Assembly (NCBI GenBank): GCA_033239525.1
Contig: BSYO01000025.1
Coordinates: 2,948,001-3,012,000 of the forward strand
Source: Nepenthes gracilis
Taxonomy: Eukaryota; Streptophyta; Magnoliopsida; Caryophyllales; Nepenthaceae
DNA length: 64,000 bases
Reading direction: 5' to 3'
Shown here: piece after piece, positions 1-11,181 of the stretch
Numbering within the stretch: position 1 is the stretch's first letter
Layout: the number at the start of each line of letters is the position of its first letter
Notes under the pieces: model-generated
The model's database searches: none
Seen by the model: the letters and a program-made list of their open reading frames with translations, nothing else
Told to the model about the DNA's origin: nothing
Position numbers and translations under genes: made by a program

Positions 1-2
1 TT

Positions 3-469
3 CGATCAAATAGGGCAACCTACCAGACTAGTGATTACATTGGGCTGTGCTAATACTAGGGCTACAACTCCCCTCATAACACATTGTTTGAGCACTGCTT
101 GGATCATTCTAACAACATAGATTTTTTTAACATGTCTCTTGTTAATGGGTTTAATGTCCCTATTTCCTTCCTCCGGACAATAAATGGGTGCATCAAAGGT
201 TCTATGTTTAAGTGGGATGTAAATGCGCAGTGAATAAGTGTCCTAAAAGCACCGGTGCAAATCTATGCATTATTTTTAAGACTGATAAATATTATTATAA
301 TTCTACAACTTGTGACTACTCTACATATTTTAAGGATATATGCCTTGATGTTTATGGTTACTTAAAGGATGATGCAAGAAGCACATATACCAAGTTTGGT
401 GAAACTAATTATAAAATTATGTCCTATTCTTACAATATTAGAGGTTTATATTCCAATATTTATAGATGA
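3..469 (+). pseudogene. Thaumatin/osmotin-like protein pseudogene, 3' part
   Basis: The reading frame starting at base 3 and, after a frameshift near 212-231, the frame ending at 469 together match the C-terminal half of plant thaumatin-like (PR-5/osmotin) proteins. Visible landmarks in order are a CQTGDCGG-like block at about 24-40 (first Cys lost), DFFDISLVDGFNVP-like residues at about 120-160, a KTD-x-YYYNS block near 280, a YFKDICLD block near 330, and YLKDD with a TNYK ending at 355-420. Intact family members carry 16 disulphide cysteines; here many are Tyr or Ser. Two in-frame stops (about 52 and 58), a TGA at 231-233 and the frameshift show it is dead. The 5' half lies outside the window. 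Family assignment is firm; the exact subfamily is not. Confidence 0.8.
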
Positions 470-1164
470 ACGCTTAAGTTTTTATATGACAATGCGCCAA
501 AAGTATTCAATGTATAAATATAAATAAAAATATATATTTATATATAGAAAATAATAACGATATAAGTAGGAGAATTATATGAATATTGTTTTCTTGGTTA
601 ATTGTAATATATATATTCCATGAATAAAACAAGTTTTATCCATAATACTCGGTTTTTGTCCAATTAATTTGGTATTATCAGTTAATCTGGGTTTTTTTTT
701 TTTTTGGATAAATTGGATTAAATTGTGTGACATAAATTTAAAAAATATTCGAAACAAGGAAGCAATTTTTGCACTTAAGGTATGCCCAACGTACACTTGT
801 GCGCTTTTGATAGATTGGTCGTACATGAGAAGCTCTTGAAAACCGCTCAAGTATTGATTCCAGAGTACCCACGCTTGAGACATGCTTAAAGCAATGCTTG
901 TGTGTCATGACGTTAGGCACAACACCTAACACGTGCCGAAATGATGCTCATTCGTCAATTCGATTATATAACGAACAGCATACACTATTTTTATAACACC
1001 CTATGTTTCAACACAGGTTTGTCAGGTTATTTTAAATGAAGTTATTTATTAAATGGTAAAATAATAAAATTAATAATTAATAGTAAAGAATGAATAATAA
1101 TAAATGTTATTAATTAAAAATGAAATAAGTAGTAATAATTAATAATAATATTGATAAATAGAAA
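470..1164. other. Intergenic, no gene recognised
   Basis: AT-rich DNA ending in a TAA/TAAT-rich stretch (about 1045-1164) that resembles the DNA on the far side of the gypsy insertion (14295-14540), as expected if one TAA-rich locus was split by the insertion. Short minus-strand open frames at 575-932 match no family I recognise. Confidence 0.5.
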
Positions 1165-2108
1165 TGTTAGGTCCGATATGAAAGCCCAAGAGGATTCCAT
1201 GCCCAATCCACGAAGCAACGGTCACACGGCAAATCCAGCCCAACGTCCAGAAACGTCCTGCGTGGTAGCCCAGGCGTGCAACCAATGGGAATCGCTTGCA
1301 ACCCATTAATCCAGCTAACGGGCAACAGGAAAAGCAAGCCAATTGGGAGAAAGTTAGCGCTGCCAGCCGCGCTTCACGCCGCTACCTGCGATTCCTCGGC
1401 CAATCCCGGTGCAAGAAGTAGACCAAGCCTGGCCTGCGACGCCCGGCGATCTGCCTGCCACCAAGAGGTGACACCTGACACACCGGCGATTACAGTCAAC
1501 GGTCAGCAGCCAATGCATCCCCGCAGGGAGGATTCTCACGCCAAAAACTCCAATCAAATGAGCCATAAATTCCCTCCTCGCTCACAGAGGAGGAGGAGGA
1601 TGAATCTTTGGCCAAAAAAAGATTCCCGTATCCTACTTCGATCAACTCGCCACCGAGAAAACAAGAGCCTGGCACCGAGACACACGCTCCTGCATGCACA
1701 AGCTCTCACAAACAAAGCCAGCCACCGCTTTGCTCCAGCATAATACAGGCCACTGTAGTCGGCCACCCACTACGGTGCACTCTGGGAGCCAGGCCTCCCA
1801 CTATCCGCTCATCAATCTCCTATTCCTGCATTCACGCAGTCCCTACACGTTCGCAGCATACTCCTGCACACCTATCAGTGTGTACTCTCCCCTTTCAGTT
1901 CATTGCGAAAGGTTTGCTGATTTGAGCGTCGGAGTATTTTTGGTAGGAGAAATTTTTTCGATCCTCTGACTTCCTTTTTGTTAGTTGTGTTGTGCAGGTC
2001 CCAGGTTTACAGAGATAGAGACTGGACCCCCTTGAGATCACCCCAGGACGACGAGGAATCCGAAGTCTCCCTAATCCGTACAATAACGGAGAACCCAAGA
2101 CGCAATAC
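1165..2108 (+). repeat. 5' LTR of the Tat element
   Basis: Begins TGTTAGGTCCGA and ends near CGCAATAC. It pairs with 13359-14294 along the whole length. In the first 180 bp I count about 20-25 differences, mostly transitions. A TATA-like CATAAATT at 1564-1571 (same motif at 13760-13767 in the other LTR) is the probable core promoter and is followed by a GAGGAGGA tract. The exact 3' edge is uncertain by a few bases. Confidence 0.88.
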
Positions 2109-2126
2109 GGGTGCCGTCTGTGGGAA
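2109..2126 (+). other. Primer-binding site, tRNA-Asp type (degenerate)
   Basis: The sequence GGGTGCCGTCTGTGGG lies directly after the 5' LTR. It resembles the TGGCGCCGTC-type site used by many plant gypsy elements, thought to pair with the 3' end of tRNA-Asp, with two changes in the core. Confidence 0.6.
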
Positions 2127-2177
2127 GAAGACAAGAAGCCTAGCATCTCCTTCCCACAATCAACCCCTTACAGCGAA

Positions 2178-3649
2178 ATGGTCAACACAAGGCACAAGCT
2201 GGTGCCTCAGCAAGAGAAGCAATCGTCTGCGGCAACGACCACTCGGTGGGTAGCCGCGCAGAAGTCCGTCCTAAGCCCGACATCCACCGCCTAGCGGCAG
2301 ACATGGGCGACATGAAGTTGATGATCCCGGCCTTTTGCAACCAAATGGGCACACCATGGATGGGGGCTGCTCCTCCAGCATCCAAGGTGTCATCCTCCGA
2401 GCAAGGAAGGAGTCATCCAGGAGCCCCCATGGGGAGATCAGATCGGCCTGACGACGTCGGAGCCCAGGCGACCTCCGACAGTAGGGCCCAATCGGTGGCT
2501 GGAAGCCTCCCTAGCCGGGACGAGCGGGAAGAGAGCTCGGAGCGATGTAACCCCCGCAACTTCGGCAGTGAAAGGGGGACGACGGCGGCAGAATCTGACA
2601 ACTCGCGGCCACCCTGCCCGGATGGTCACCACCACCGACGAATCCGTCAACACCAGCAAGGTCGCACGGAGCCATGCGACCTCATCCACGTAATGAGAAG
2701 TGAGTCCGGCCCCCTAATAGAGGAAAAGGTGAAGGTACTCTGGGATCTCCTGAACAAAGAGAGACCCATCCGATCCTCGGTGGACCAACGAAGGTCACCC
2801 TTGGCCAAGGATCTCTGGACTTAACCGCTTCCTCGCAAGTTCAAAATGTCCGTGCTGGAAGGGTATGACGGGAGCAAGGACCCGATGGACCACCTCAATT
2901 ACTTCCGCACTCACCTATCCCTCTAGGGACCAAGTAAGACCACGATGTGTCAGTACTTCCCCATCACTCTCAAGGGGGACGCGCTGCTTTGGTTCTATGG
3001 CCTCCCTCCAAACTCTATCCACTCCTTCGACGAACTTACGGATAGCTTCCTAAGCCAATTTGCCTCCAGCCGGAGAGAGGAAAAGCAGTCGTGGCACCTG
3101 GTCCACCTCCGACAGAGGACAGATGAAAGTCTGAAGCGATTCCTCAACCGCTTCATCACTGAGGCATGCAGGATCCCCTAACTCTCTGACGAGTTGAAGC
3201 TCAACACCTTCATCGCTTCGTTGGCGGTAGGAGACTTCTTAAAGTACCTGTCACATCAGCACCATCAATCCTTTTGGGAAGCAGAAGCCATCGACCGAGC
3301 CTACATCTCAGCGGAGGAAGCCAATGAGGCAAAGCGTCCTGAGCATTCGAACCGCCCTTCGGAGATTCCCAGACCCAACGTCGGCAAGAAGAGGAACGAC
3401 GACAGCAGCCGCTTCTAGGAACGCCGCAAGCGGCCATGTCCTTCGCCAGGATTGAGGAAGGAGCACGGATCAACGTCCCTGACTCCTCTAAACGATACCC
3501 GCGCAAACATCTTGATGCAGATCCAGGATAAACAGTTCTTCAAGTGGCCGAAATGGCCGAAGGGTTCGAACGGCAGTGACCAGGCAAAGTACTGCCAGTA
3601 CCACTGCTGCCTCGGACATTCTACGGAGAACTATCGGAACCTGCAATAG
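2178..3649 (+). pseudogene. Tat gag (capsid and zinc knuckle), broken
   Basis: The start at 2178 reads MVNTR, the usual gag N-terminus of plant gypsy elements. The frame then shifts to the one open at 2246-2824 and again downstream. The core capsid domain (retrotransposon gag family) lies at about 2846-3420, recognised from EGYDGSKDPMDHL, the FPITLKGDALLWFYGLP block and the LKRFLNRF block. It is interrupted by stops at about 2926, 3181 and 3418. A zinc-knuckle-like segment (CQYHCCLGHSTENY) follows at about 3590-3640, in the Tat style C-x2-H-x4-H. It would form the particle that packages element RNA. With at least three stops and a frameshift it cannot give full-length Gag. Confidence 0.85.
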
Positions 3650-3757
3650 GAAATAGAAGACCTAATCCACCATGGACACCTCAAACGATTTGCGAAGGGT
3701 TCGAGGAAAGCCCCCGCAACCTCGAAAGGGGAGGCAAGCGAGCCACCCAGGAACCAT

Positions 3758-4290
3758 ATGGTTGCAGGCGTGATCAACATAATCTTGACCGCATCAGCTA
3801 AGAGCAGCAGACAGACATGGCCCGAACAGACTTCCAACAACAAGAGAGCAAAGATATGGGATAGGAGTGATATCATTAGCTTTAGTAGCAACGATATGAT
3901 ACATGTAACCTCCCCCTATTCTGACCCCCTTATTGTATCCACCCTCATTTTAAATGTTACAATTAATTATCAACTGAAACGGGTCTTCATTAACAATGGA
4001 AGCTCTCAAAATTTACTGTATCTAGTTGCCCTTTTTAAGCTTGGAATGAAGCGAATCCAAATGAAAGCGGTTGATGGCCCTCTATAGGGTCTGGACAACG
4101 AACCTGCACCCGTGCAAAGAACAGTCCAACTAGAAGTCACGATGGAAACTTACTCGCGCATTGCGACGCGGGAGCTAATGTTCCTCATCGTAGATCTACT
4201 GTCCATTTACAACTCCATCCTGGGGAGACTATTCCTGGCGGCCTTTGGAGCTGTTACCTCCATTCCACATCTGAAGCTAAAGTTCGAGAA
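3758..4290 (+). pseudogene. Tat aspartic protease domain, catalytic Asp lost
   Basis: This is the retropepsin-like domain between gag and RT. The active-site block at 3983-4003 reads V-F-I-N-N-G-S, where the family has an Asp in place of the first Asn; codon 3992-3994 is AAC. The frame stops at 4087 and resumes at 4112 with the C-terminal half (ELMFLIVDLLSIYNSILGR, the family's 'YNAILGRPWL' block). Protease would cut the Gag-Pol polyprotein; this copy would be inactive even without its stop codon. Confidence 0.82.
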
Positions 4291-4308
4291 GCACTCAGAG
4301 ACTAGGCA

Positions 4309-5785
4309 ATGGGACAGGCGTGCCACTTGTCCCAAGTCGCGCCAGCAGTATCAAACCGCCTGGATGAAAACTTGGACCTTTGCAACAAGACCGCGCTACG
4401 GCAGGCTCAGTCGGGAGAGGAAACCAAAGCGATTCCACTGGATCCTGTCGAACCGAAGAAGTGTGTACATGTAGGCAGCTCTCTCTCTCAGGTTGACCGT
4501 GATCGACTAGTTACCTTCTTGCGGAAAAACTCCGACGTATTTGCATGGATTCCTGCTGACTTGTCCGAGATACCGACCAAAGTAATGGTCCACAAGTTGG
4601 GCCTCGATCCCGGCCACAAGCCCATGCGGCAGAAACGCAGGAATTATTCCGTCGAAAAGCTAATAGTTATAAGGGAGGAAGTTAAGAGACTATTAGACCC
4701 CGGGTTCATCAGGAAAGTATAGTATCCAGACTGGCTATTTAACATTGTTCTCGTGAAGAAGAGCAATGGAAAATGGCGGATGTGGTGGATTTCATCAACG
4801 TGAACAAGGTCTGCCCAAAAGATAACTTCCCTCTCCCTCGGATCAACTAGTTGGTGGACTCCACGTTTGGACATGACCTCCTGAGTTTCATGGACGCTTA
4901 CTCAGGTTACAACAAGATTAGGATGCACCCGGACGATGAGGAGTACACCTCATTCTTGACCGACCAGGGGACGTACTGCTATAAGGTAATGCCTTTCGGC
5001 CTCAAGAACGCCGAGGCAACCTACCAATGTCTCGTTAGTAAGATGTTCGAAGCTTAGATCGGGAGTAACGTGGAAGTATATGTTGACGATATGCTCGTGA
5101 AAAGTAAGGTGGCCGATAGTCACATCCAAGATCTAAAGGAGATTTTCCAAGTCCTCCGAGCACACAGGATGAAGCTCAACTCGGCCAAATGCGCATTCGG
5201 GGTGACTTCCGGGAAGTTCCTAGACTTCATCGTATCACAATGCAGCATAGAAGTGAACCCAGAGAAGATTAGAGCCATTCTCGATATGAGCCCTCCGCGG
5301 ACGGTAAAGGAAGTACAGAAGCTCTCAAGACGACTGGCATCTCTCTCGCGATTCCTGGCTAAATCCGCAAAAAAATACTTGCTCTTCTTCAAGGCACTTC
5401 GAGGGGCAAAATTGTTCGAATTTCAGTGGACAGAGGAATGCGAGAAAGCTTTCAAAGAGTTGAAGGCATATCTCATCAGCCCACCTCTCCTGATCTCGCC
5501 AAGCGTGGGCGAAGACCTATACCTCTACCTGGCTACGTCAGACACGGCACTCAACTCCGTGCTGGTTAGAGAACACAAGGAAGCGCAGCGGCCAGTGTAC
5601 TACGTAAGCCAGGTATTGAAAGACGTGGAAACCCGCTACCCATGAGCGGAAAGGATCGTGTTGACTCTCATCTACTTGGCGCGAAAGCTACGACCCTACT
5701 TCCAAGCTCACCGGATCATCGTCCTGACAGACCAACCTCTGAAGTCAATCCTGCAGAAACCGAAAACCTCTAGACGGCTAGTCAA
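4309..5785 (+). pseudogene. Tat reverse transcriptase and first RNase H, broken
   Basis: The N-terminal FAWIPADLSEIP block (about 4535) leads into RT proper with LVKKSNGKWRM (about 4750). Stops and a frameshift lie between 4720 and 4850. It continues with FMDAYSGYNKIRMHPDD (about 4890) and PFGLKNAEATYQ (about 4995). The catalytic YVDD box is intact at 5079-5090. The connection and first RNase H follow (ISPSVGEDLYLYLATSD at about 5500, PVYYVSQVL at about 5595), ending with a stop at 5643-5645. The role is copying element RNA to DNA. Stops at 4720, 5055 and 5643 kill the reading frame although the polymerase motif itself survives. Confidence 0.9.
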
Positions 5786-6440
5786 GTGGGCTATAAGTTG
5801 GAAGAGTTCGACGTAGAGTTCCAACCGCAGTTGGCTCTCAAGGGCCAAACCCTAGTGGACTTCATCGTTGAGACGGCAACCCCGGCTCTAGACGACCCCA
5901 ATAGCCAGGAAGGCACGGATACTCTTGACCTTCTGACGTGGATCCCAAGTGTGGACGGATCGTCCACTCAAACAAGCAGCGGAGCTGAGAGTCATCCTGT
6001 GGACTCCAAATGGCGCAGAGATTACGTATTCGATATCGCTGACCTTCCCTGCTACTAATAACGTAGCTGAGTACGAAGCCCTCCTGGCAGGACTTCGCTT
6101 AGCAAAGGAATGCTCCGCCCAGTCGCTAGTCGTGCGCAGCAACTCGAAACTTGTGGTCAACCAAATCCATGGAACCTTCGAGGCGTTGAATCCGCAGCTT
6201 GCAAAGTACCTGATGAGAGCTAAGGCCCAGATCCAGACCTTCGAACGATTCAAGATTGAACACGTACCAAGAGCCGAAAACTGGAAGGCAGACCGGTTAG
6301 TTAGAGATGCAGCTGTAGGATCCCCGGAGCAATATGCCAAAGACTGGCAGGAAATCCTTGTCATCCCTAGCATTTACACCTCAGACCAGGAAGTGTTGCG
6401 GATCGATGAGGGTGACAACTGGATGACCCCATATCGATAG
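5786..6440 (+). pseudogene. Second (archaeal-type) RNase H domain of the Tat element
   Basis: A second RNase H follows the first, a hallmark of the Tat clade. Landmarks are VDGSSTQTSSGA at about 5953-5990, GAEITYSISLTFPATNN at about 6010-6060, and EYEALLAGLRLAKE at about 6070-6110, ending with HVPRAENWKADRL near 6260-6300. The domain is split between two frames, with a shift near 5990. It ends at a stop at 6438-6440 before the integrase. It would degrade RNA in RNA-DNA hybrids during reverse transcription. Confidence 0.85.
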
Positions 6441-6446
6441 TATCTG

Positions 6447-7651
6447 ATGGACGAGATGCTACCCGAGAATGCCGATCAGGCCAAGTGGATCAAGAAGTCA
6501 GCGGGCTGGTACACGATCCTCGATGAGAGGCTATACAGGCGAGGGTATTCCACTCCTTACCTGAAGTGCCTGACCCTTGAGAAAGCTGAGTACACCTTGA
6601 GCGAAGTCCACCTAGGATTGTGTGGCTCGCACATCAGAGGGAAGAACCTCGCATTTAAGATCATGCGGCGGGGTCTCTTTTGGCCCACAATGAAACGAGA
6701 GGCTTTGGAGTTCGTCAAGAAATGTGAAAGCTATGAGTCCATGGACCTATGACGCACCTTCCTCACACAGAGCTGTGCAGCCTTCAATCCCCCTAGCTAT
6801 TCGCACAGTGGGGACTCGAGATCCTTGGACCGCTTCCTCCGACTTCCGGACAAAGAAAGTTCCTCATCGTAGGCGTCGACTACTTCACCAAATGGGTAGA
6901 AGCAATCCCATTGGCTCGGATCACCGAATAGAACGCGACAGAATTCTTCCTTCAAAACATCGTCTGTCGATTTGGGATTCCCGAGATCATAGTGACTAAC
7001 AATGGAATCCAATTCATCGACAAACGATTCACCAAATATTGCGCAAACCTGCGCTTAAGCTGGTACGTACATCTGTGGCGTACCCCTAGGCGAATGGCAG
7101 GTTAAAGTCACCAATCGCACACTACTGCACGGGTTGAAGACCAAGTAGGAAGGCACAGAGGGCTCATGGGTTGATGAGATACCTTCTGTACTCTGGTCGT
7201 ACCGAACCACCCCGCGAAAATTGACGCGGGAGGCACCCTTCATCCTCTGCTACGGGGCCGAAGCTGTGATCCCCGTTGAAGTGGGACTGCCCTGCCTGCG
7301 GGTCGAGTGTTTCGATCTGACCACGAACTCCGCGAGACTCGGAGAATGCCTCGACCTACTCCCAATGGCTCGAGACACTGCCCACCTGAGGACCACATCC
7401 TACCAGCAGCGCATCGCGCGTTACTACAACAAGTGGATGAAAGCCCGTCCACTTGAGGTTGGAGACCTGGTCCTCCAGAGTGTAGAAGCCGAGGGAAAAA
7501 CCGCAAGCAAGAACAAACTTTCCCCCGACTAGAAAGGCCCGTTCCTCGTCCCAACGATCCTCCGAAGCGGAGCGTACAAGCTACGCGCCCAGAATGACAA
7601 GCTGATCCCACGGACCTGGAACGCCACCAACCTCAGGAAATACTATCAATA
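6447..7651 (+). pseudogene. Tat integrase, broken, two catalytic residues replaced
   Basis: The zinc-binding HHCC region lies at about 6600-6740 (EVHLGLCGSH ... KCESYE); its last Cys is replaced by Tyr. The first catalytic Asp is kept in the VDYFTKW block near 6875. The second is Asn: codon 6998-7000 is AAC in the IVTNNGIQF block. The Glu before VTNRT is Lys (7104-7106, AAA). The GPY-like C-terminal region runs from about 7225 to 7651 (EAVIPVEVGL, then PRTWNATNLRKYY). Several stops and frameshifts lie between 6750 and 7530. Integrase would insert element cDNA into the genome; this copy is inactive. Confidence 0.85.
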
Positions 7652-7842
7652 GAGTTACGCTGGCCCAGGTGTGACACACACATACGCCATGACGAATGCT
7701 TGTACATGCATTGTACTTTTATGTAATAAAATTGACTGTTCTTGTTAGCTTGTGTTTCCATTCATGTGAGTGCTTGCATGCATAACATTTTAGAAAGCAA
7801 GACAACCTAGACTGCCCCTAAGTCCGGGGGACGAACGTCCAC

Positions 7843-8245
7843 CCCTAAAATGAATCCTTGGCTTCGCGCCAGGCGGCCAGAAAGAGGTCGTCCCAAGATC
7901 TCGTCTCCTCGCCAAATGGCCTAGAGATGACCACTTCAAAATCTTGATCCTGCATTGAACGGCCCAAGAGGCCCCATACACCCTGGCTCCATGCCAAACG
8001 GCCCGAAAGTGGCCACCTCAGAATCTTGACTCCACGTTGAATGGCCCAAGCGGCCCCATACACCTTGGCTCCGTGCCAAATGCCCGAAATCAGCCACCTC
8101 AGAATCTCGACTCCACGTAGAATGGCCCAAACGGCCCCCTGCTCTTTGGCTCCGTGCCAAACGGCCCGGAAGCAGCCATGCGTAGGCTATGACTCCGTAT
8201 TAAAAGGACCCCAAGCGGTCCCCCAACCTGACCTCGCGCAAACGA
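7843..8245 (+). repeat. ~82-bp tandem repeat array inside the Tat element
   Basis: Degenerate tandem units, each with TTGGCTC/TGCCAAACGGCCC and AATGGCCCAA-x-CGGCCCC blocks. GGCCCC starts recur at 7970, 8052 and 8133, giving a period of 81-82 bp; about four to five copies are visible. Overlapping open frames on the minus strand are by-products of the repeat. Such arrays are common between pol and the 3' LTR in Tat elements. Confidence 0.8.
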
Positions 8246-8836
8246 CCCATGCGGTCACAACATCAGGCCTAGGGGCTTTTGAAGCTCCCAACTTATGGCC
8301 AACAAAACCTTGGGGGCAAGAAATTGCAGGCATGCAGTGACCTTCTTCTAAAGAAGAGAGTACCTTCAGTCTACAATAGTCGTGGGCTAGGATCGAGCAC
8401 CAGAGGGCAACGACACCTTAAGCGGGGCCGAGCACTTAATTGCAGGAACCGCGTGCGAAACAACCTAGAGTCGGAGTTCGGCTACTGTGGTCTGAAAACC
8501 CAGCTGGCCCTTAGCGTGACACCACGGGATTCACTATGACGTCCACACTACTGAATCGAGCTTCCTATTAAATGTGCGAGATGCGACGACATCCTTCCAC
8601 TAAGGATGAGCACAGCACAAAAAGGCGCCGGATTGGGGCCTTGGCAACAATAGCTTTACAAGCTTAGCCGAAAAACATGGGATATAATCTCTAAAATTAC
8701 ACTTGGAGGCACAAATGCAAAAAAAAAAAAAAAAAAAAAAGAGGTGCTATTTCTCATTCATATATACAAGACGAGGATAAGTGGTACAAAAAGAAAATGA
8801 GGAGATAAAAAGCAATGTATACAAGCAAAACCACCG
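8246..8836. other. Untranslated part of the Tat element
   Basis: No domain seen. Contains a 22-bp A tract at 8719-8740, which reads as a T tract downstream of the first antisense module. Confidence 0.5.
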
Positions 8837-10728
8837 CTAAAGGTCTGACGGGCCCGCCCCCTCAAGAAAGTTCATCATACGAGACCTATCGCGGACCCTA
8901 GAATTGCCCGAATGGAAGATGCCTTCTGGAACGTCTAGGATCACGAGCGAGGTGATCCTGTGACATAGGCAGATGCCATCCCAGAATCTATTTTCCAACA
9001 CGAGATTTACTTCGGAGGGAGAAAGCCGCACCATCAGGTCTTGGGACAGGCAAGAATTATCGTCCTCAAGAGTTGTGACCATCTTCTTCAGTCACTCGAT
9101 TTCCTGCCTCAGAAGCGCGACCTTTTGCGTCTGATGGCCACTATCAGTCCTCAAATGTCCGACTTCCTCCTGCATTTGCCTGTTCTCTTTCCGTAACTAC
9201 TCCCTCTCCCGCTGGGGGGAAGCGACCTTAGTCCTCATAAGCCGAGCAATCTCCTGCAGATGAGCGGCTAGCTCGTCGAAAGGATCAGCCTCGCTAGGAG
9301 CCTGTGGAGAAAAGAGAAGGTCAGAAATTCTTAGAATTTCGTACCATTTGTGAGTACCTAGCTCAAGACAACTATACCGGGGCAAGAGATGCATTCGGAT
9401 GACTGACTCCCCCTCCTAGAGCCAATAAGCATGGGGGCTTTGCACGTCCAACCGCAGCCTCCCCAAAACTGAGATGGCATGGAGTAACGAACAATATGGG
9501 GACGCTTGGGAGCTTCGCCTCCCGAGCCGCCCCAACAGCAACAGCCTCCATAGTTGCGTCATCCCTTGGCGGACTGGCCTCTCGCCTGATTTCAATCTCT
9601 GCCTTCTCAGCAAAAGACGGGCTGCCCTCCGCGGCAGGTGTGCCCTCAACCGTCATCTCCGATGGCTCTAGATCTGCGAACGGAGCCACAGGAGACTCTC
9701 CTTCATAACAGAACTCCACCGCAGGAATGTCGTAGTTAGCCAGCGCCATGGTAGGAATTAGTATGGATTTGACGGCTCCCTCCCATGACTCAACACCGAC
9801 GTCACCTCCGGGACTGGACTCTAGGACCGTACGATGGGCTCACAGCCAACCTCTGTGACCTCCGGGTGGAGGTGCCTCCGGCCTCCCTTAGCCTCTTCAA
9901 TGGGGCTTCCACCTCCTCCTCGCCTGAAGATGACTCTAGTAGAGAGTAGCTCTCCTCAGCATTGTCTCCCAAAGATCTGCAGGTCACGACATCTGCGGGC
10001 TTCTTCTTCAAGGAGCCAGCCACGGCCCAACCAGACATGGCACCCCACTTGGCAGCCACAAGGGCATCAGACGTCAGGTAGTATCCCTGGGTGGAGAACG
10101 TCTTCATCTAGGAATCAATGGCTTTGGCCAGTTTCGTCGTTTCCCTCACCTCCTCGTCAGACACCTCCTTGTGGAAGAACTGTGGGATCGAGCCCCACTC
10201 TCAAGAAAGCTCTGAATCCAACGGCTCTTGTAGGAAGAAAAAATGATTCTTCCAGTTCTTCATTGAATAAGGGTTAGCCCCCCAAAATTGAAAACCAGCT
10301 CTCACAGACATGGAGATTCAACTATCAGTCTCCGAAAAGAAAAAGAATACCTTCGTCACTCTCGCATCAAAGGGTGCGGAATGTAGACGGGCGAAGACAC
10401 ACAATGAAACCAAGTAACGGAGAGCGTTCAGATGGAGTCTTACCACCGGAACGCCCAAAGCTTCGACAAGGGCAGTCAACTCGCACGGCAAGGGGTAGCG
10501 AAGCCCACCTTTCAAATGATGCTCGTAAACAGTAACGAAGCCCTCTGGAGGGGTGTGATCCCTACCATCAAAACCAGGAGCACGGTATGATATGTCCTGA
10601 GGAATGCCATAATCGACCATTAGGGCAGCAATGGCGCTCAAAGTCAGAGCAAAGCCCGTATTGTCTACCCTATGACTGCTCGATCTAGGAGCTCGCAAAG
10701 ATGAAGGGGATTCTTTCTTCTTAGCCAT
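8837..10728 (-). pseudogene. Antisense module A: PF04195-like domain plus coiled coil
   Basis: Read on the minus strand from an ATG at 10728 (MAKKKESPSS). The first 135 codons are open. They contain a domain I recognise as the plant 'putative gypsy type transposon' family (Pfam PF04195 from memory): a long helix with VDYGIPQDISYRAPG, then PPEGFVTVYEHHLKGGLRYPLP and LNALRYLVSLCVF, at about 10640-10390. A stop lies at 10318. After frame changes come an acidic, serine-rich linker (9802-10107, ESSSGEEEVEAPLKRLRE), a further segment (9372-9749), and a coiled-coil tail at 8837-9394 (heptads such as LRKENRQMQEEVGHL and LLRQEIE) with two stops. Its function is unknown. Comparable antisense ORFs are known in some Tat elements such as Grande. 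It faces gag-pol and has its own TATA box (10804-10811). Confidence 0.72.
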
Positions 10729-10803
10729 CTCACTCACTTTGGAAAGAGTTACGATCTCAAAGCATGAAAAAGCACAGAAGGGAAAGACTTCATAGAGATG
10801 CTG

Positions 10804-10811
10804 TTTATATA
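10804..10811 (-). promoter_or_regulatory. TATA box for antisense module A
   Basis: Minus strand TATATAAA in the context GCCTATATAAACAG. It lies 76-83 bp upstream of the module A start codon (10728), leaving a leader of about 45-50 nt if transcription starts about 30 bp downstream. This is a canonical plant TATA sequence in GC-rich surroundings. Confidence 0.6.
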
Positions 10812-11112
10812 GGCAGCAAGGCGCCAGTGCACAAGAAAACCTAAGCGACGCTCTTACTCGAAAATCAGGCACGTACCCGTTCGATAAGAACGCCATGGTT
10901 TCCCAAGCATCGGGCAATCATGGTCCTTCGTTAGGCCAGCAATTAGCATTCTCTCAGCCGCCTGACAAGATCCCGGTTATTACACCCGCATTTAATGCAA
11001 GGATCCTGGCTGTCAAAAATGGCAACAAGGGAGCAAAATCAACAAAAAAAAATACTGAGAAAAAGAAGAAGAGAGGAACATGCAAGCACGGGTAGACGGC
11101 ACAAGTAAGAAG

Positions 11113-11118
11113 TTTATT
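11113..11118 (-). terminator. Possible poly(A) signal of antisense module B
   Basis: AATAAA on the minus strand about 65 bp after the module B stop codon at 11182. A single hexamer is weak evidence; the position relative to the ORF is what makes it plausible. Confidence 0.35.
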
Positions 11119-11181
11119 ATGCATTTTACTAATGGACTTTTTTATAGATCTAGGCGGTCAAATGCCGTAGATTACAACTGA

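Noticed and set aside
575..932. Overlapping minus-strand open frames
   Set aside because: No domain, composition follows AT-rich background, and no promoter or neighbouring exon.
1276..2253. Several open frames on both strands inside the 5' LTR
   Set aside because: The LTR is GC-rich, so frames stay open by chance; the same region in the 3' LTR does not keep them.
7790..8160. Three overlapping minus-strand frames with repeated W-G-x-L-G-H-S words
   Set aside because: They are translations of the 82-bp tandem repeat, not a protein gene.
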